Origin: Cyclobacteriaceae bacterium
GTDB lineage: Bacteria; Bacteroidota; Bacteroidia; Cytophagales; Cyclobacteriaceae
Length of the DNA: 64,000 nucleotides
NCBI GenBank assembly: GCA_019638255.1
Contig: JAHBUD010000002.1
Coordinates: 62,001 to 126,000 of the forward strand
Direction of reading: 5' to 3'
The notes beneath the pieces were generated by a model. The model did no database searches. It saw only the letters and a list, made by a program, of their open reading frames with translations, and was not told where the DNA came from. Made by a program: the position numbers and the translations under genes. The number at the start of each line of letters is the position of its first letter. Position 1 is the first letter of the stretch. Shown here one piece after another: positions 16,898-27,400 of the stretch.

Positions 16898-19081
16898 TTA
16901 CTTTACGGTGAAAATTGTTTGTACTGCTTTAGTCGAACCCAGTGCTTCACTTCGGCCTCCAGGCAAAGAGCCACCAACTGAAACACGAACTTTACCGGGT
17001 TGGAGGGTAGTAACACCTTTGTCATTGATAATTGAATACATCTGAGGGGTGATGGTGAATTTAATTTTTTCAGAAGCTCCAGGAGCAAGCTTTACACGCT
17101 TTACTCCGTTTAACGAAAATAACGGTGCAGGAATTTTTGAATCAACATGCGAAATGTAAAGCTGAACAACTTCTTCAGCAGCTACCTTTCCTGTATTGGT
17201 AACTGTAACTTCAACTTCAACCGGTTGATTTTTCTTTATGGATGCAGATGATAATTTTAAATCGCTGTATGCAAATGTGGTGTAACTCAATCCATAACCA
17301 AAAGGATAAAGAGGCTCAGCTTCCATGTAACGATATGTTCTTCCTTTCATAGTATAGTCTTCATAAGCAGGAAGCTGATCAAGTGATTTTGGAAATGTAA
17401 TCGGCAGTCTTCCTGAAGGTGATGTCTTTCCGAAAATAATATCAGCCACAGCATTACCCCCCTCCTGACCGGGATACCAGATCAACAACACAGCATCTGC
17501 CAATTCCTGCACTTCAGTCAGGTTCATTGGGCTGCCGCCTGTTACAATAGCAATAACCGGGTTGTTGTGTCCGTCCTTCAATTTCTTTAAAAACTCAATC
17601 TGGTGTTTGGGAATATTATAGTCTAACCGATCGCCAAATGTTGGTGAAGCGATGGATTCCCCTTCCTCGCCTTCCAACAAACCACTGATACCCATCACGT
17701 AAAATGTAGCATTACTATTCTTGGCATTACCAGTCGACCAATCCTGTGGGTTGGCATTAGGCCTGTCGAGCATAATTCCTAACCTGTACTGAAGCTGGCT
17801 GCCCGGTTCAATGGCAGCGGCAATGCCTTCCACCACCGTTACCATCTGTGGATTAACACCGTAATAATTACCTAACAGAATATCAACGTTAGCAGCTGTT
17901 GGTCCTGTTATGAAATACTTATTCAAGTCGTTTCGCAAGGGTAGTACGCCATCATTCTTAAGTAAAACAATAGACTTCTGTGCTGTTTCCCGTGCCAGCG
18001 CACGATGCTGCGGGCTGTTAATCACATTCGTAGAAATGGCATTGTATGGATTCCTTTCTTTCGGATCGAATAAGCCAAGCTTAAAACGTGTACGTAATAA
18101 AATGGCCAGTGCATCATCAATTTCTTTTTCAGTAATGAGTTTCTTTTCAACTGCTTCAATCAATGCACCATATTCATTACCACAATTTAAGCTCACGCCA
18201 TGTTTAACAGCGAGAGCGGCAGCTTCTGCTTGCGTTTTAACAACATTGTGACCGTTTTGGTAAAAATCCACAACTGCCCAGCAGTCGCTCACTACATGAC
18301 CTTTGAAGTTCCATTCTTTACGGAGAATATCATTCAGTAGCGTGTTACTCGCGCAACAAGGTTCATCATTGGTTCTGTTGTAGGCACACATAACTGATTC
18401 AACGCCAGCGTCAACGAGCGCTTTGAACGCAGGTAAATATGTTTCGCGTAAATCCTTTTGTGATGATATGGCATTGAATTCATGCCTGAGTTTTTCCGGT
18501 CCGCTGTGTACAGCAAAGTGTTTGGCACATGCAGCTGTCTTTAAATAATTTGGATTATCCCCCTGAAGGCCACGAACAAAAGCAACACCTAATCGCGACA
18601 TTAAGTACGGATCTTCTCCATACGTTTCCTGTCCACGGCCCCACCGTGGGTCACGAAAGATATTAATATTGGGTGTCCAGAATGTTAGTCCGCCATATTG
18701 TTGGTGATAACCTTTTGCAACAGCTGCATTATACATGGCACGTGCCTCATCAGAAATAGCAGAAGACACCCTATATATAAGGTCTTCATCAAACGTGGCA
18801 CCCATACCGATGGCTTGGGGAAAAACGGTAGCCACACCGCCCCGACCAACACCATGAAGTGCTTCATTCCACCAGTTGTAGGCCGGAATTTTCAACCTTT
18901 CAATGGCAGGGCTGGCATGCATCATTTGTGTTGTCTTTTCCTCGAGTGTTAATCGCCCGATCAGGTCTTGAACTCGGGCTTCCATGGGCTGTTCCGGGTC
19001 AAGGTATGGGGCTACTTGCTGAGCATGCACTCCGAAAAAGCACAAAAGAGCAACCGTTAAAATGGCGCATTTCTGCTTCAT
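16898..19081 (-). CDS. GH3 beta-xylosidase/beta-glucosidase, secreted
   Basis: This glycoside hydrolase family 3 enzyme has 727 residues from the chosen start. The start at 19081 gives a clean signal peptide (ILTVALLCFFGVHAQ), whereas a longer frame to 19117 adds 12 residues that spoil it. The catalytic nucleophile is Asp266 in GHVVSDCWAV; the S-D-C form is frequent in beta-xylosidases, while S-D-W is frequent in beta-glucosidases. The substrate-binding KHFAVHSGPE motif is near residue 187. A C-terminal GH3_C domain (~390-600) and a fibronectin III-like domain (~640-715) complete the usual layout. It is expected to act from the periplasm on xylo- or gluco-oligosaccharides and is co-transcribed with the symporter. 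Confidence 0.93.
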   Translation of the reverse strand: MKQKCAILTVALLCFFGVHAQQVAPYLDPEQPMEARVQDLIGRLTLEEKTTQMMHASPAIERLKIPAYNWWNEALHGVGRGGVATVFPQAIGMGATFDEDLIYRVSSAISDEARAMYNAAVAKGYHQQYGGLTFWTPNINIFRDPRWGRGQETYGEDPYLMSRLGVAFVRGLQGDNPNYLKTAACAKHFAVHSGPEKLRHEFNAISSQKDLRETYLPAFKALVDAGVESVMCAYNRTNDEPCCASNTLLNDILRKEWNFKGHVVSDCWAVVDFYQNGHNVVKTQAEAAALAVKHGVSLNCGNEYGALIEAVEKKLITEKEIDDALAILLRTRFKLGLFDPKERNPYNAISTNVINSPQHRALARETAQKSIVLLKNDGVLPLRNDLNKYFITGPTAANVDILLGNYYGVNPQMVTVVEGIAAAIEPGSQLQYRLGIMLDRPNANPQDWSTGNAKNSNATFYVMGISGLLEGEEGESIASPTFGDRLDYNIPKHQIEFLKKLKDGHNNPVIAIVTGGSPMNLTEVQELADAVLLIWYPGQEGGNAVADIIFGKTSPSGRLPITFPKSLDQLPAYEDYTMKGRTYRYMEAEPLYPFGYGLSYTTFAYSDLKLSSASIKKNQPVEVEVTVTNTGKVAAEEVVQLYISHVDSKIPAPLFSLNGVKRVKLAPGASEKIKFTITPQMYSIINDKGVTTLQPGKVRVSVGGSLPGGRSEALGSTKAVQTIFTVK

Positions 19082-19174
19082 GTCGCGTAATACTTTTCTA
19101 CTAAAATAACTGGTCATTTCTGATGGCTTTATTGGTTTGAATTGTTCGTTAATTGACTAAAATAAACCTAATTA

Positions 19175-19188
19175 TGCAACCGATTGCA
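19175..19188 (-). promoter_or_regulatory. LacI-type operator candidate before the GH3-symporter operon
   Basis: TGCAACCGATTGCA is an inverted repeat with a central CG, the layout of LacI-family operators. On the minus strand it lies just upstream of TAGGTTTA (19163-19170), which resembles the -7 box TAnnTTTG, so a bound protein would block the promoter. No LacI-family gene is in the window. Confidence 0.4.
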
Positions 19189-19275
19189 CTTAATTATTCC
19201 GCAGTGCAGTCTCACACATTTATGAGATGTCTGTATGGTGCACAATAGCTTATTAAGGTAAGTAGCAATATTACT

Positions 19276-20565
19276 CTACTCAAAAAATGGCATTCCTTGT
19301 GCCGCATACTTCTTCATACCTTCTTCATTGATATCAACCCCAATACCGGGTTTGTCGGAAACCTTTAAAAAACCTTTATCAATAAATTCAGTGCCATCAA
19401 ATGTTACGATCTCTTTCCACATTGGATCTTTATGATAATATATCTGCCACTCTAAGATCATGAAGTTGGGTACTGAAGCACAAACATGGGCTGCTGCCAT
19501 TGCTCCAAGGTATGACGCGACCATGTGTGGGGCAAAAGGTATATAATACAGATGCGCCAGGTTGGCGATTCGCTGACCTTCTCCGAGCCCACCTGCCTTT
19601 TGTAGATCTGGCATTATAATATCAACCGCGTTCTTTTCCAGCAATGGTCTGAATCCGTGGGCCAAGTAATGATTCTCACCTGCACATATAGGCGTACTGG
19701 TTGACTTGGTTATCGCAGCATACGCTTCAACATTCTCAGCAGGAATTGGTTCTTCCAACCACATGAGGTTTAATGGCTCAAGAATTTTGGCGGCCTTGTG
19801 AGCCGTGGGTAAATCATATCGACCATGCATGTCCGCACATATATCGATATTTGGTCCAACGGCTTTCCTGGCTGCAGCCATTTGGTCGTACATGCGCTGG
19901 ATTTCGGGTTGGCTGGCTGTCCAATTGTAACGGTCATACTTATTTGGATCATTGCCTTGATCCAAATCAAACTTCACAGCAGTAAAGCCCATTTGTACAG
20001 CTTCTTTAGCAGCTGTAGCAAAGTCCTCTGGCTTTGGTAATTGGTTTTGATATAAAGCCGTGTCCATATACACACGCACCTTGTCGCGAAATTTACCACC
20101 AAGCAGTTGATAGACTGGAACATTCAAAGCCTTACCGGCCAAATCCCAAAGAGCAGTTTCAATAGCGGTCAATACAGCTATGTACATCCCCGACTGAGCT
20201 CCACCAAAGACACCAGCTTTTCGAATTTGCTCAAAAAGTCTATGTACATTCAATGGACTTTGATCTCGAAGAAAAAATCCGAATCGCTTTGCGAGGTGGT
20301 AGGCGCCTCCTACTGCATCCACCGCCTCACCACAACCATAAATATCCTGGTTGGTATATATTTTGACAAACATTCTGCTACCACCTCTAAGAAAGGCAAC
20401 CTTTACATCGGTCATCTTTAAGTCTGATGGTGATGATAACTTCGGAGTATTCTCGACTGCAGTTGTTAATCCCTGTCCGAAAGTATTGGCTATACCCGAT
20501 AAACCTAAAGCACTGATCATTGCACTCTTGGTCATGAATGAACGTCTTGAAGTTAAATTTCTCAT
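19276..20565 (-). CDS. Mandelate racemase/muconate lactonizing-type dehydratase (sugar-acid dehydratase), exported by Tat
   Basis: This 429-residue member of the enolase superfamily starts with a twin-arginine signal (SRRSFM followed by a hydrophobic stretch to NTFGQ). Metal ligands and catalytic residues are visible: Lys198, Asp245 and His247 (ADMHGRYD), Glu271 (LEEP), Glu297 (CAGENH) and His347 (FAPHM). The D-x-H-G-R pattern is typical of galactonate- and related aldonate dehydratases, which turn sugar acids into 2-keto-3-deoxy acids. Such enzymes are normally cytoplasmic, so a Tat signal is unusual. It is the third gene of a tight operon after the transporter and the RraA-like aldolase. 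The exact sugar acid (xylonate, arabinonate, galactonate or gluconate) cannot be told. Confidence 0.9.
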   Translation of the reverse strand: MRNLTSRRSFMTKSAMISALGLSGIANTFGQGLTTAVENTPKLSSPSDLKMTDVKVAFLRGGSRMFVKIYTNQDIYGCGEAVDAVGGAYHLAKRFGFFLRDQSPLNVHRLFEQIRKAGVFGGAQSGMYIAVLTAIETALWDLAGKALNVPVYQLLGGKFRDKVRVYMDTALYQNQLPKPEDFATAAKEAVQMGFTAVKFDLDQGNDPNKYDRYNWTASQPEIQRMYDQMAAARKAVGPNIDICADMHGRYDLPTAHKAAKILEPLNLMWLEEPIPAENVEAYAAITKSTSTPICAGENHYLAHGFRPLLEKNAVDIIMPDLQKAGGLGEGQRIANLAHLYYIPFAPHMVASYLGAMAAAHVCASVPNFMILEWQIYYHKDPMWKEIVTFDGTEFIDKGFLKVSDKPGIGVDINEEGMKKYAAQGMPFFE

Positions 20566-20603
20566 ATCGTTTTAGTTTACATTTTAAATTTTAGTTACAA
20601 CAT

Positions 20604-21563
20604 TTACCAGGTTCTTGTCTTGAGCAGTTCCTCCACTCTTTCTGGCGATACAGGAAGCTTCGTTTTGTTATCTTTTAACCATTGCGAAAAGTCCTTTTCA
20701 ATATCATCTGTCCAACGGGTATCAATCTGACCCGCTGTGTACTTCTTTTCCCGCAGGCGTTGATGTCCGAACATATCGCGCAGCCGAACAATTTCGGAAG
20801 TCTCCACTACCCGTAGCGCTAAATGAGGAGGAATAAACAAGACACCTCCATCTCGTGCCAGTACAACATCTCCAGGCATTACGGTTGCATTACCAATTCG
20901 TGTTATTGTATTTATACCAACCAACGTGGTATTCAGCCGCATTGGGCCTCCTCCACCTCCGATATAACCAAAATGATGAGAAGGATGATACGTTTTGTAA
21001 TAGGAAGTGAACCCCTTAATATCCTTCAGTCCGTTGATATCACGCACCGGGCCATCATATACCATTCCGTTTCCTGATCGGGCGAAAATTGAATTCCCCA
21101 GGTTGTCACCAATGGTTGGCCCATCAATTGAAGCACCGTGATGATCAACTACATAAACATCTCCGTGTTGTAACATATCAATTGCCCATGCATTAGGCGC
21201 GAGTACACGTCCATCCTTATTGCCTTTGTCTTGAATTACTTTGTGAATATCGGGTCTTCCCGGAAAAAAAGTTGCTGTTAAGGCTCTACCAACCAATACT
21301 CCTTCCGGATGGATTTGCAACCAATCTCCTTCGTATTGATAATTATAGCCGGCACCACGACAGGTAGCCCAGGCCTCTTCAAGTGTAACCAGTTTCATCC
21401 TTTTAAGTATATCGTCCGAAACTTTTGGTCTTCCATCCGGAAAGCGCTCACCGGTCCATTCAGGTGTGAGAAAAATTAGTTCTTCCTTTGAAAGCTGTTG
21501 TGCTGATAGTTGGCTACCGACAACTAAGGTCAGTGCGAATAGAAATCCTCGTGTTGAATTCAT
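20604..21563 (-). CDS. RraA-like class II pyruvate aldolase, secreted (copy 1)
   Basis: This 319-residue protein has a signal peptide (ALTLVVGSQLSAQ) followed by an RraA / 4-hydroxy-4-methyl-2-oxoglutarate aldolase fold. The family motif is present: GDNLGN, then SGNGMVYDGPVRD with Arg174 and Asp175, the pair that binds pyruvate enolate and metal in characterised aldolases. The cytoplasmic RNase E regulator function of E. coli RraA is excluded by the export signal. A C-terminal extension of about 70 residues (TRWTDDIEKDFSQWL) is shared with the paralogue at 46000-46926. It lies between a transporter and a sugar-acid dehydratase, which suggests cleavage of a 2-keto-3-deoxy acid to pyruvate plus an aldehyde. 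That substrate is inferred. Confidence 0.85.
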   Translation of the reverse strand: MNSTRGFLFALTLVVGSQLSAQQLSKEELIFLTPEWTGERFPDGRPKVSDDILKRMKLVTLEEAWATCRGAGYNYQYEGDWLQIHPEGVLVGRALTATFFPGRPDIHKVIQDKGNKDGRVLAPNAWAIDMLQHGDVYVVDHHGASIDGPTIGDNLGNSIFARSGNGMVYDGPVRDINGLKDIKGFTSYYKTYHPSHHFGYIGGGGGPMRLNTTLVGINTITRIGNATVMPGDVVLARDGGVLFIPPHLALRVVETSEIVRLRDMFGHQRLREKKYTAGQIDTRWTDDIEKDFSQWLKDNKTKLPVSPERVEELLKTRTW

Positions 21564-21585
21564 ATCAAATTAAGTTTAGTTCAAA

Positions 21586-22683
21586 TCAATTTTCTCTTGG
21601 AGGTTTCCTGTGCCAGTAAGAAGCCAGAATACTTCCGGTAATATTCATAAGTGGACCAAATACAGCTGGCGCCAACCCAACGGTTGCAATTCTTCCCATT
21701 TCTTTGGCAAGACCCGCTGCCATCCCAGCATTCTGCATACCGACTTCCAATGCTACTGTTCGGCAATCTCGCTCATCCATTTTAAAAATTCTGGCGAACC
21801 AGTAACCAATAAAATAGCCTGCCATATTATGCACAAGAACCAGTGCCATCAGGATAAGCCCAATCTCAAGCAGACTGTCTCTGCCTGCTGCTGTTATGAT
21901 GGTAATAATTACTCCGATTCCAATCATGGATACCAATGGCATGGCCAGATCAAGCCATTTTGATTTTCCATGCAAGAGCCGGTTGAATAACAACCCTGCC
22001 CCAATCGGAATGACAATCATTTTAAAGATATCCCACATCATTTTCATGATGTCAATCTCAATGTACGTTCCGCCCAAAAATTTCATGAGCAGTGGTGTTG
22101 CAAATGGTGCGAGCAACGTACTTACCGTAGTTAATGTAATCGACAAAGCAAGATTCGCTTTTGCCAGGTAACTCATCACATTTGAAGCCAGTCCACTGGG
22201 TGAGCAGCCGATCAAAATCATTCCAGCTGCAATTTCAGGAGGAAAATTGTTGATGCTGGCGAGCACAAAACCAATCAATGGCATAATGGAAAATTGAGCT
22301 ACAACACCGATGGCCACACCCTTCGGCATTTTAATTACACCAATAAAATCATTAACACTCATTCTCGTGCCCATACCGAACATGATAATCTGAATGAGCG
22401 GGGTAATTAAAACTGATAGCTTGAACCCATTCACTTCCACTAAATAGTTTGGATAATAAAGCGCACAAGCTACTCCGGTAAAAATCATAAGTGAGTAAGT
22501 AAAGCCCTTAAGACTTTCAAATCCCCTGGAAGATATTCCCAATAACAATAGAAATAGAATAATGAACGGACCTGCATTTGAAATCCCTGAGGAAAAAATA
22601 ATAACTACCGAATACAACAGTAAGACTATAGATGCCCCTAAAATAATTTTGAAAAGAGTTTCATGTTTTATCAAGGAGTGCAT
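21586..22683 (-). CDS. BASS/SBF-family sodium-dependent organic-anion transporter
   Basis: This 365-residue membrane protein of about nine to ten helices belongs to the bile acid:sodium symporter superfamily. Landmarks are IQIIMFGMGTRMSVNDF, the LIGCSPSGLASNVMSYLAKANLALS region (around residues 155-180) and EVGMQNAGMAAGLA near residue 315. These are the two crossover motifs that bind sodium in this family. Known substrates include bile acids, pantoate and, in plant BASS2, pyruvate. It is the first gene of an operon with the secreted aldolase and dehydratase (22- and 38-base gaps). Import of pyruvate or a keto acid made outside the cytoplasm is therefore an attractive but unproven role. Confidence 0.9.
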   Translation of the reverse strand: MHSLIKHETLFKIILGASIVLLLYSVVIIFSSGISNAGPFIILFLLLLGISSRGFESLKGFTYSLMIFTGVACALYYPNYLVEVNGFKLSVLITPLIQIIMFGMGTRMSVNDFIGVIKMPKGVAIGVVAQFSIMPLIGFVLASINNFPPEIAAGMILIGCSPSGLASNVMSYLAKANLALSITLTTVSTLLAPFATPLLMKFLGGTYIEIDIMKMMWDIFKMIVIPIGAGLLFNRLLHGKSKWLDLAMPLVSMIGIGVIITIITAAGRDSLLEIGLILMALVLVHNMAGYFIGYWFARIFKMDERDCRTVALEVGMQNAGMAAGLAKEMGRIATVGLAPAVFGPLMNITGSILASYWHRKPPREN

Positions 22684-22871
22684 CGATTTTCAAAATATTT
22701 TAGTCTGTAATCATTATTTTATTGAAGTTAGCAAAAGGTATTTGAAGTAGTGTTCCGTATGAAATGCTATTTAGCCACTCAAAGAAATAACAAGAACGAT
22801 AACAATTAATGCAGATAAAACAGAACTGCACTACAAACAAACTCTTAAAACCAATTGCTAGTTTCTGTTAA

Positions 22872-22904
22872 TGAAAAAAGTGGCCGTACGAATAACGGCC
22901 ACTT
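22872..22904 (-). terminator. Terminator of second SusC/SusD operon
   Basis: AAGTGGCCGT (22878-22887) pairs perfectly with ACGGCCACTT (22895-22904). On the minus strand TTTTTT follows. It is located about 25 bases after the SusD stop codon. Confidence 0.9.
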
Positions 22905-22929
22905 CTTAAACTATTCAGTATACTGGTAG

Positions 22930-24483
22930 TTACGGCACATCCCAGAATACCCTTGCTGTCAAATTATCCTGACCACCTATGGCCTGGACTGCAGCCGCGT
23001 AGTTCGCTGCATTTGCAGAAGCTTCACGATCAGGGTAAGACATCCTTCTGGCAAAACCTCCATTGAGATCGTTGTTGAAAAGATTAGGGCTCAGGGCAGG
23101 GAAGCCGCTCCTTCTAAAATTGGAGAATGCTTCCGTACCGTTTCTGATGTTAACAATCCAATATTGCGTGTTGATCAGATTGAGTGCATCCGTGGCGTTG
23201 AAGGCAATTCCTGGCTTAGCCAGATAACTATTGATTTCATCGTTCTCAATTGGCTCCGTACCCGGATAGAGCGCATATGTTGCCATGTCAGCCCGAATTC
23301 CATTTTCATAGAAGGTTTGAGCAGATCCTGCAACCCAACCTCGCTGAGCTGCTTCCGCCAACAACAAGGAAGTCTGCGCATAGGTCACCCAGAATGTTGG
23401 GGCAGCGGGGGATGCTAAAACCCAAACATTAAATTGCGAGTAGTTGAGTCCTCCCGCCCGCGAACCTCTATACGGAGGATTCCGAAGCTCAATGTCGGTC
23501 ACACCGATTGGAACACCAAACTGATTGGCCAGGACCGTGTCAGGGTTTGGAAAATTCGCAACTGCAGCTGGATCTGGAAAATTTGCTATCATGTATTTGC
23601 CGCGTGGATCATTGTTTGTTTTCACGTGATCTACAAAAGGCTCAGCCGCATAATTAAAATGAGAGAAGTTCCGGAGGTTGTTATTAACCGGATATACAAA
23701 CAGTGATCCATCGTACTTAACGTAGGCATTGTCCGCATTGGAAGTCATTACCCCCCCTGTGAATGCTTCAGCTACTATGGATTGCGCTCTTGTTGGATTT
23801 ACCTTGGAATAGCGCATACCCAATCTCAGCAACAAGGAATTACCCAATTTCCGCCACTTTGCTACCTGATCGCCAGCGTTAGTTGTCCTTGTTAAGGCTT
23901 GAGCATTTGATCCATAAAAAAGATCAGCAGAAACAAATTCACCACTTGGGTTGAGGGCTGCTACTGCATCCCTGATTTCATTGTACAGATCATCGTAGAT
24001 GGCTGCTCCATCGTCATACACCGGCTCGAAGATACCATGGCTAACCGCTCTGCCCGCTTCAAAATAAGGAACGTTCCCGTAAGTGTCTACCACGCCCATA
24101 AATACCTGGGCTTTCCATATGCGGATCATGCTTCTTAAGTTAACACGGTCGGTACCTTCCAACACCGTTAGTGCCTGAATCAGATTTCGGATCACTGATG
24201 GATACGACTCAGTCCACTTAGGATTGTTGACCCCATCAATGTCTTCATTGAAGTTAAATCCCAGTGTAGCACCCTGATTGAACGGATTAACAAATTGCTG
24301 AACAATAGTGTGCTCGGCTTCCCACGTACCGAGGTGGGAGCGCTGTGCCCCTGCAAGTAGAAGGGCAGGATCGATTGACGTTACCTGATATGGATTTGTG
24401 TTTATTTCCACAAAATCCTTATCGCATCCTCCAGCGAAAAGAAGGACTGCAACTATGAGTATATAATGTTTGATCGTTTTCAT
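22930..24483 (-). CDS. SusD-like lipoprotein (SusD-like_2 type)
   Basis: This 517-residue outer-membrane lipoprotein has the lipobox LLFAGGCDKD (Cys20). The opening of the mature part (EINTNPYQVTSIDPALLLAG) is typical of the SusD-like_2 subgroup, and SLLLAEAAQRGW marks the TPR-like core near residue 385. It is 4 bases downstream of its SusC partner and is followed by a strong terminator, so the pair forms a closed two-gene operon. It sits between a sugar-acid operon and the GH51/GH43 operon, and the cargo is presumably the oligosaccharide handled by the locus. Confidence 0.93.
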   Translation of the reverse strand: MKTIKHYILIVAVLLFAGGCDKDFVEINTNPYQVTSIDPALLLAGAQRSHLGTWEAEHTIVQQFVNPFNQGATLGFNFNEDIDGVNNPKWTESYPSVIRNLIQALTVLEGTDRVNLRSMIRIWKAQVFMGVVDTYGNVPYFEAGRAVSHGIFEPVYDDGAAIYDDLYNEIRDAVAALNPSGEFVSADLFYGSNAQALTRTTNAGDQVAKWRKLGNSLLLRLGMRYSKVNPTRAQSIVAEAFTGGVMTSNADNAYVKYDGSLFVYPVNNNLRNFSHFNYAAEPFVDHVKTNNDPRGKYMIANFPDPAAVANFPNPDTVLANQFGVPIGVTDIELRNPPYRGSRAGGLNYSQFNVWVLASPAAPTFWVTYAQTSLLLAEAAQRGWVAGSAQTFYENGIRADMATYALYPGTEPIENDEINSYLAKPGIAFNATDALNLINTQYWIVNIRNGTEAFSNFRRSGFPALSPNLFNNDLNGGFARRMSYPDREASANAANYAAAVQAIGGQDNLTARVFWDVP

Positions 24484-24487
24484 AAGC

Positions 24488-27400
24488 TTAGAATTTCACA
24501 TTTAAGGTTATGTTGTAGTTACGCGTAGTGGGCAGCGATGCATTTTCATAGCCTGCCCTGAAATCACCGGAAGACTGGATAGCCTCAGGGTCCAAACCAA
24601 CAAAGGCCCTATGAATGAATGCTGCATTGCGGCATGCTGCCGACACTACTAGACCCTTTATAAAACTAAGGGAAGACACATTGCGTACCGCATTTGTAAA
24701 ATTATACGCTACTGAAATGTTCCTTAACCTGACAAAATCGGTTTTGAAGGTGAAAGGATCACCAATCTGATGATTTCTGTAATCCGCATAGAATGACTGC
24801 AAGTTTGTAACTGCGGTAGTGTTTGGCTGCCCGGCATTAGGACCGCTTTCATAGACAGAATTAGGAACTATTATTCCATTCTCGCCTTCCCTGCGGCCTT
24901 CCAACGACATTATAGAGTGTCCTTGTCTCAGCAAGTTCAGGTGCGTAGAAGACAAAACTACACCACCAAACTGGTAGTCAATAAGCATCCCTACACTCCA
25001 GTTCTTATAGGTAAAGGTGTTGTTCCATCCACCTGTATTTTTAGGAATTGAGCTTCCAACAGGCAGGAATCCATTTGTTAGTTGCCCCCCTGGAGTAGCA
25101 GCTGTAGTTGGCAGTAATCGTCCATCGGGGTTTACAAGAATTTGTCCGGCATCATTTCTCCTGTAGGTTCTAACGTACATTTGGTTCATAGGAAGTCCAA
25201 CAGTGTACCGCAACTCACCAAGAAATTCATTTCCGGTATCGTTGAAACGCAATACTAAAAGTGTTCCGCTTTCATTACCAACATCAAGGACTTCAGTGGC
25301 CAGATAAGTATTGTTCCATGAACTGGTCCACCTGAAATTACCGGTCTCATACGGGGTTACCTCAATCAGGGTTTCAAGACCATTGTTCCTTAATGAAGCA
25401 ACGTTTTTCCTGGTATTGTTGTACCCCGAAGCATCTGAAATCACAACATCCAATATCTGATCAGTTGTCACTTTGTTGAAATAAGCGACATCAAACAGTA
25501 CCTTGTTGTTAAACATCCTCATTTCAAGTCCTATTTCCTTTTCTGTTACAGTAAATGGTTCTAAAAGTGGGTTCGGGGCAAAATTTCCAGCAACTCCAGC
25601 TAAGGTCTGACCGTTGAACTGATTTTGATTGATCGCATAGGTGAGTACTCCTTCATATGGAGGTACTCCGTTTGAACTTCCCACCTGTGCCCATGAAGCC
25701 CTCAGTTTACCGTAGGAAAGCCAATCCTGTTGCACCACCTCCGAGAAAATGAAACTACCAGAAACAGAGGGATAGAATTGCTTATTGTTCTCTGGATTCA
25801 AGACAGAAAACCAGTCTGTTCTACCTGTAAAGTTAAGATAGAACATTCCGTTATAGCCCAACTCTGCCCAGCCATAGAGGGAATTAACACGGGTTTCATT
25901 ATAGACAAACCCCGCTATACCTTGGTTCCGCAAAGTACCGTTTGGCAGGGAGTACAGATCCCTCACGGTAAAGTTGCTTGAGTTTTGCTCGTTTCGTCTG
26001 AACTCGGTTCTCCATGTGTTTCCGCCAAAATTCGCGTCAATGGAAAACTTACCAAACTCTTTATTACCACCTATAAGGAAATCAGCATTTATCTGGGTAT
26101 TCGTATCTTGCCTTAAGTTGTAGTTTCCCCTGTAAGTACCATTGCCTTCAAGGAGTGTAGTTGATCCCTGGCCATGCAGCACATTCCACTCCATAAAACT
26201 GGTACCATAATCATAGTTGTACCTGCCTTGTACATAGAGCCAGTCGGTGATGTCATAGCGTAATGTAGCCGTTCCAAGAAGACGGTTTCGTTCATCATTA
26301 AAGAACTGACCCTTCTGAATTGCATAGTATGGATTGTTGATGGTTCCGAGGAATCCGTTGGTCCGAAGTTCTGCCCCTGTAACGGGATCAATTGCACTAT
26401 TTCTAAACGCCTCCAATGGAGTGGAGATACCCATCCGGGTGAAGAAGTTCACCGCACCATCACCCTGAGTACCAATCATCGGAGGATTAATGTTCTCCTC
26501 GTTTGAATAATTTATGTTCATCTGCAACTTGAGCTTTTGCGTGACATTCTGATTAATCCCAACGTTTAGAATCCTCCGCTTGTAATCATTGTTTGGTACA
26601 ATGCCTTGCGCATCCGTATTCGAGAATGAGGCCCGAAAGCTTCCGTTTGCACCACCGCCTGACAATCCCAGTGTATTGGTGAAGTTTGATCCTACCCGTA
26701 AAAAATCGAAAAGCCTGTTTTCATAAGCCGAATAGGGGCGCATTACTCCATCGAAATTCATTGTTGGTTGACCATCCAGCCTGGCGCCAAAACCAAACTG
26801 ACCGTTTGATTGAGCCTGTCCCACATCCATCGGCCTGTTCCCCCCTGTTCCGATACCGTATTCAGTTTGAGTAATTTCATCGAGGTAGTTCAAGGCATGA
26901 GAACTGGTGAAGCTAGATGTAAAATCTACCCCAATTCGTTGATCCTTTTGACCCGACTTGGTAGTGATGATGATTGCACCATTACCCGCCCTGAAGCCAT
27001 AAAGTGCTGCCGCTGCAGCTCCTTTCAACACTGTCATGCTCTCAATATCATCAGGGTTCAAGGCAAGCAAATTATCCCCACGGTCACGTTGGTTAACCTG
27101 ACCGTTTCCATTTGTTCCCCTAGCATCCTGATCCATGGGTAAGCCATTGATTACAATAAGAGGTGCGTTATTTGCACCTGCAAAACCAGATTGTCCACGC
27201 AAGCGTATCTGCATACTGGAGCCTGCACCGGCTGCAGGAGGTGTGATGTTCAGACCGGCAACCTTTCCTTGCAAAGACTCCATCATATTGGTAGTCCGCT
27301 GCGTAACGAGTTCATCTGTACGCACAGATGTTACTGCATAACCCAGCTTTTTGGACTCTTTTTGAACACCCAGCGCGGTAATAACAACCTCTTCGAGTTG

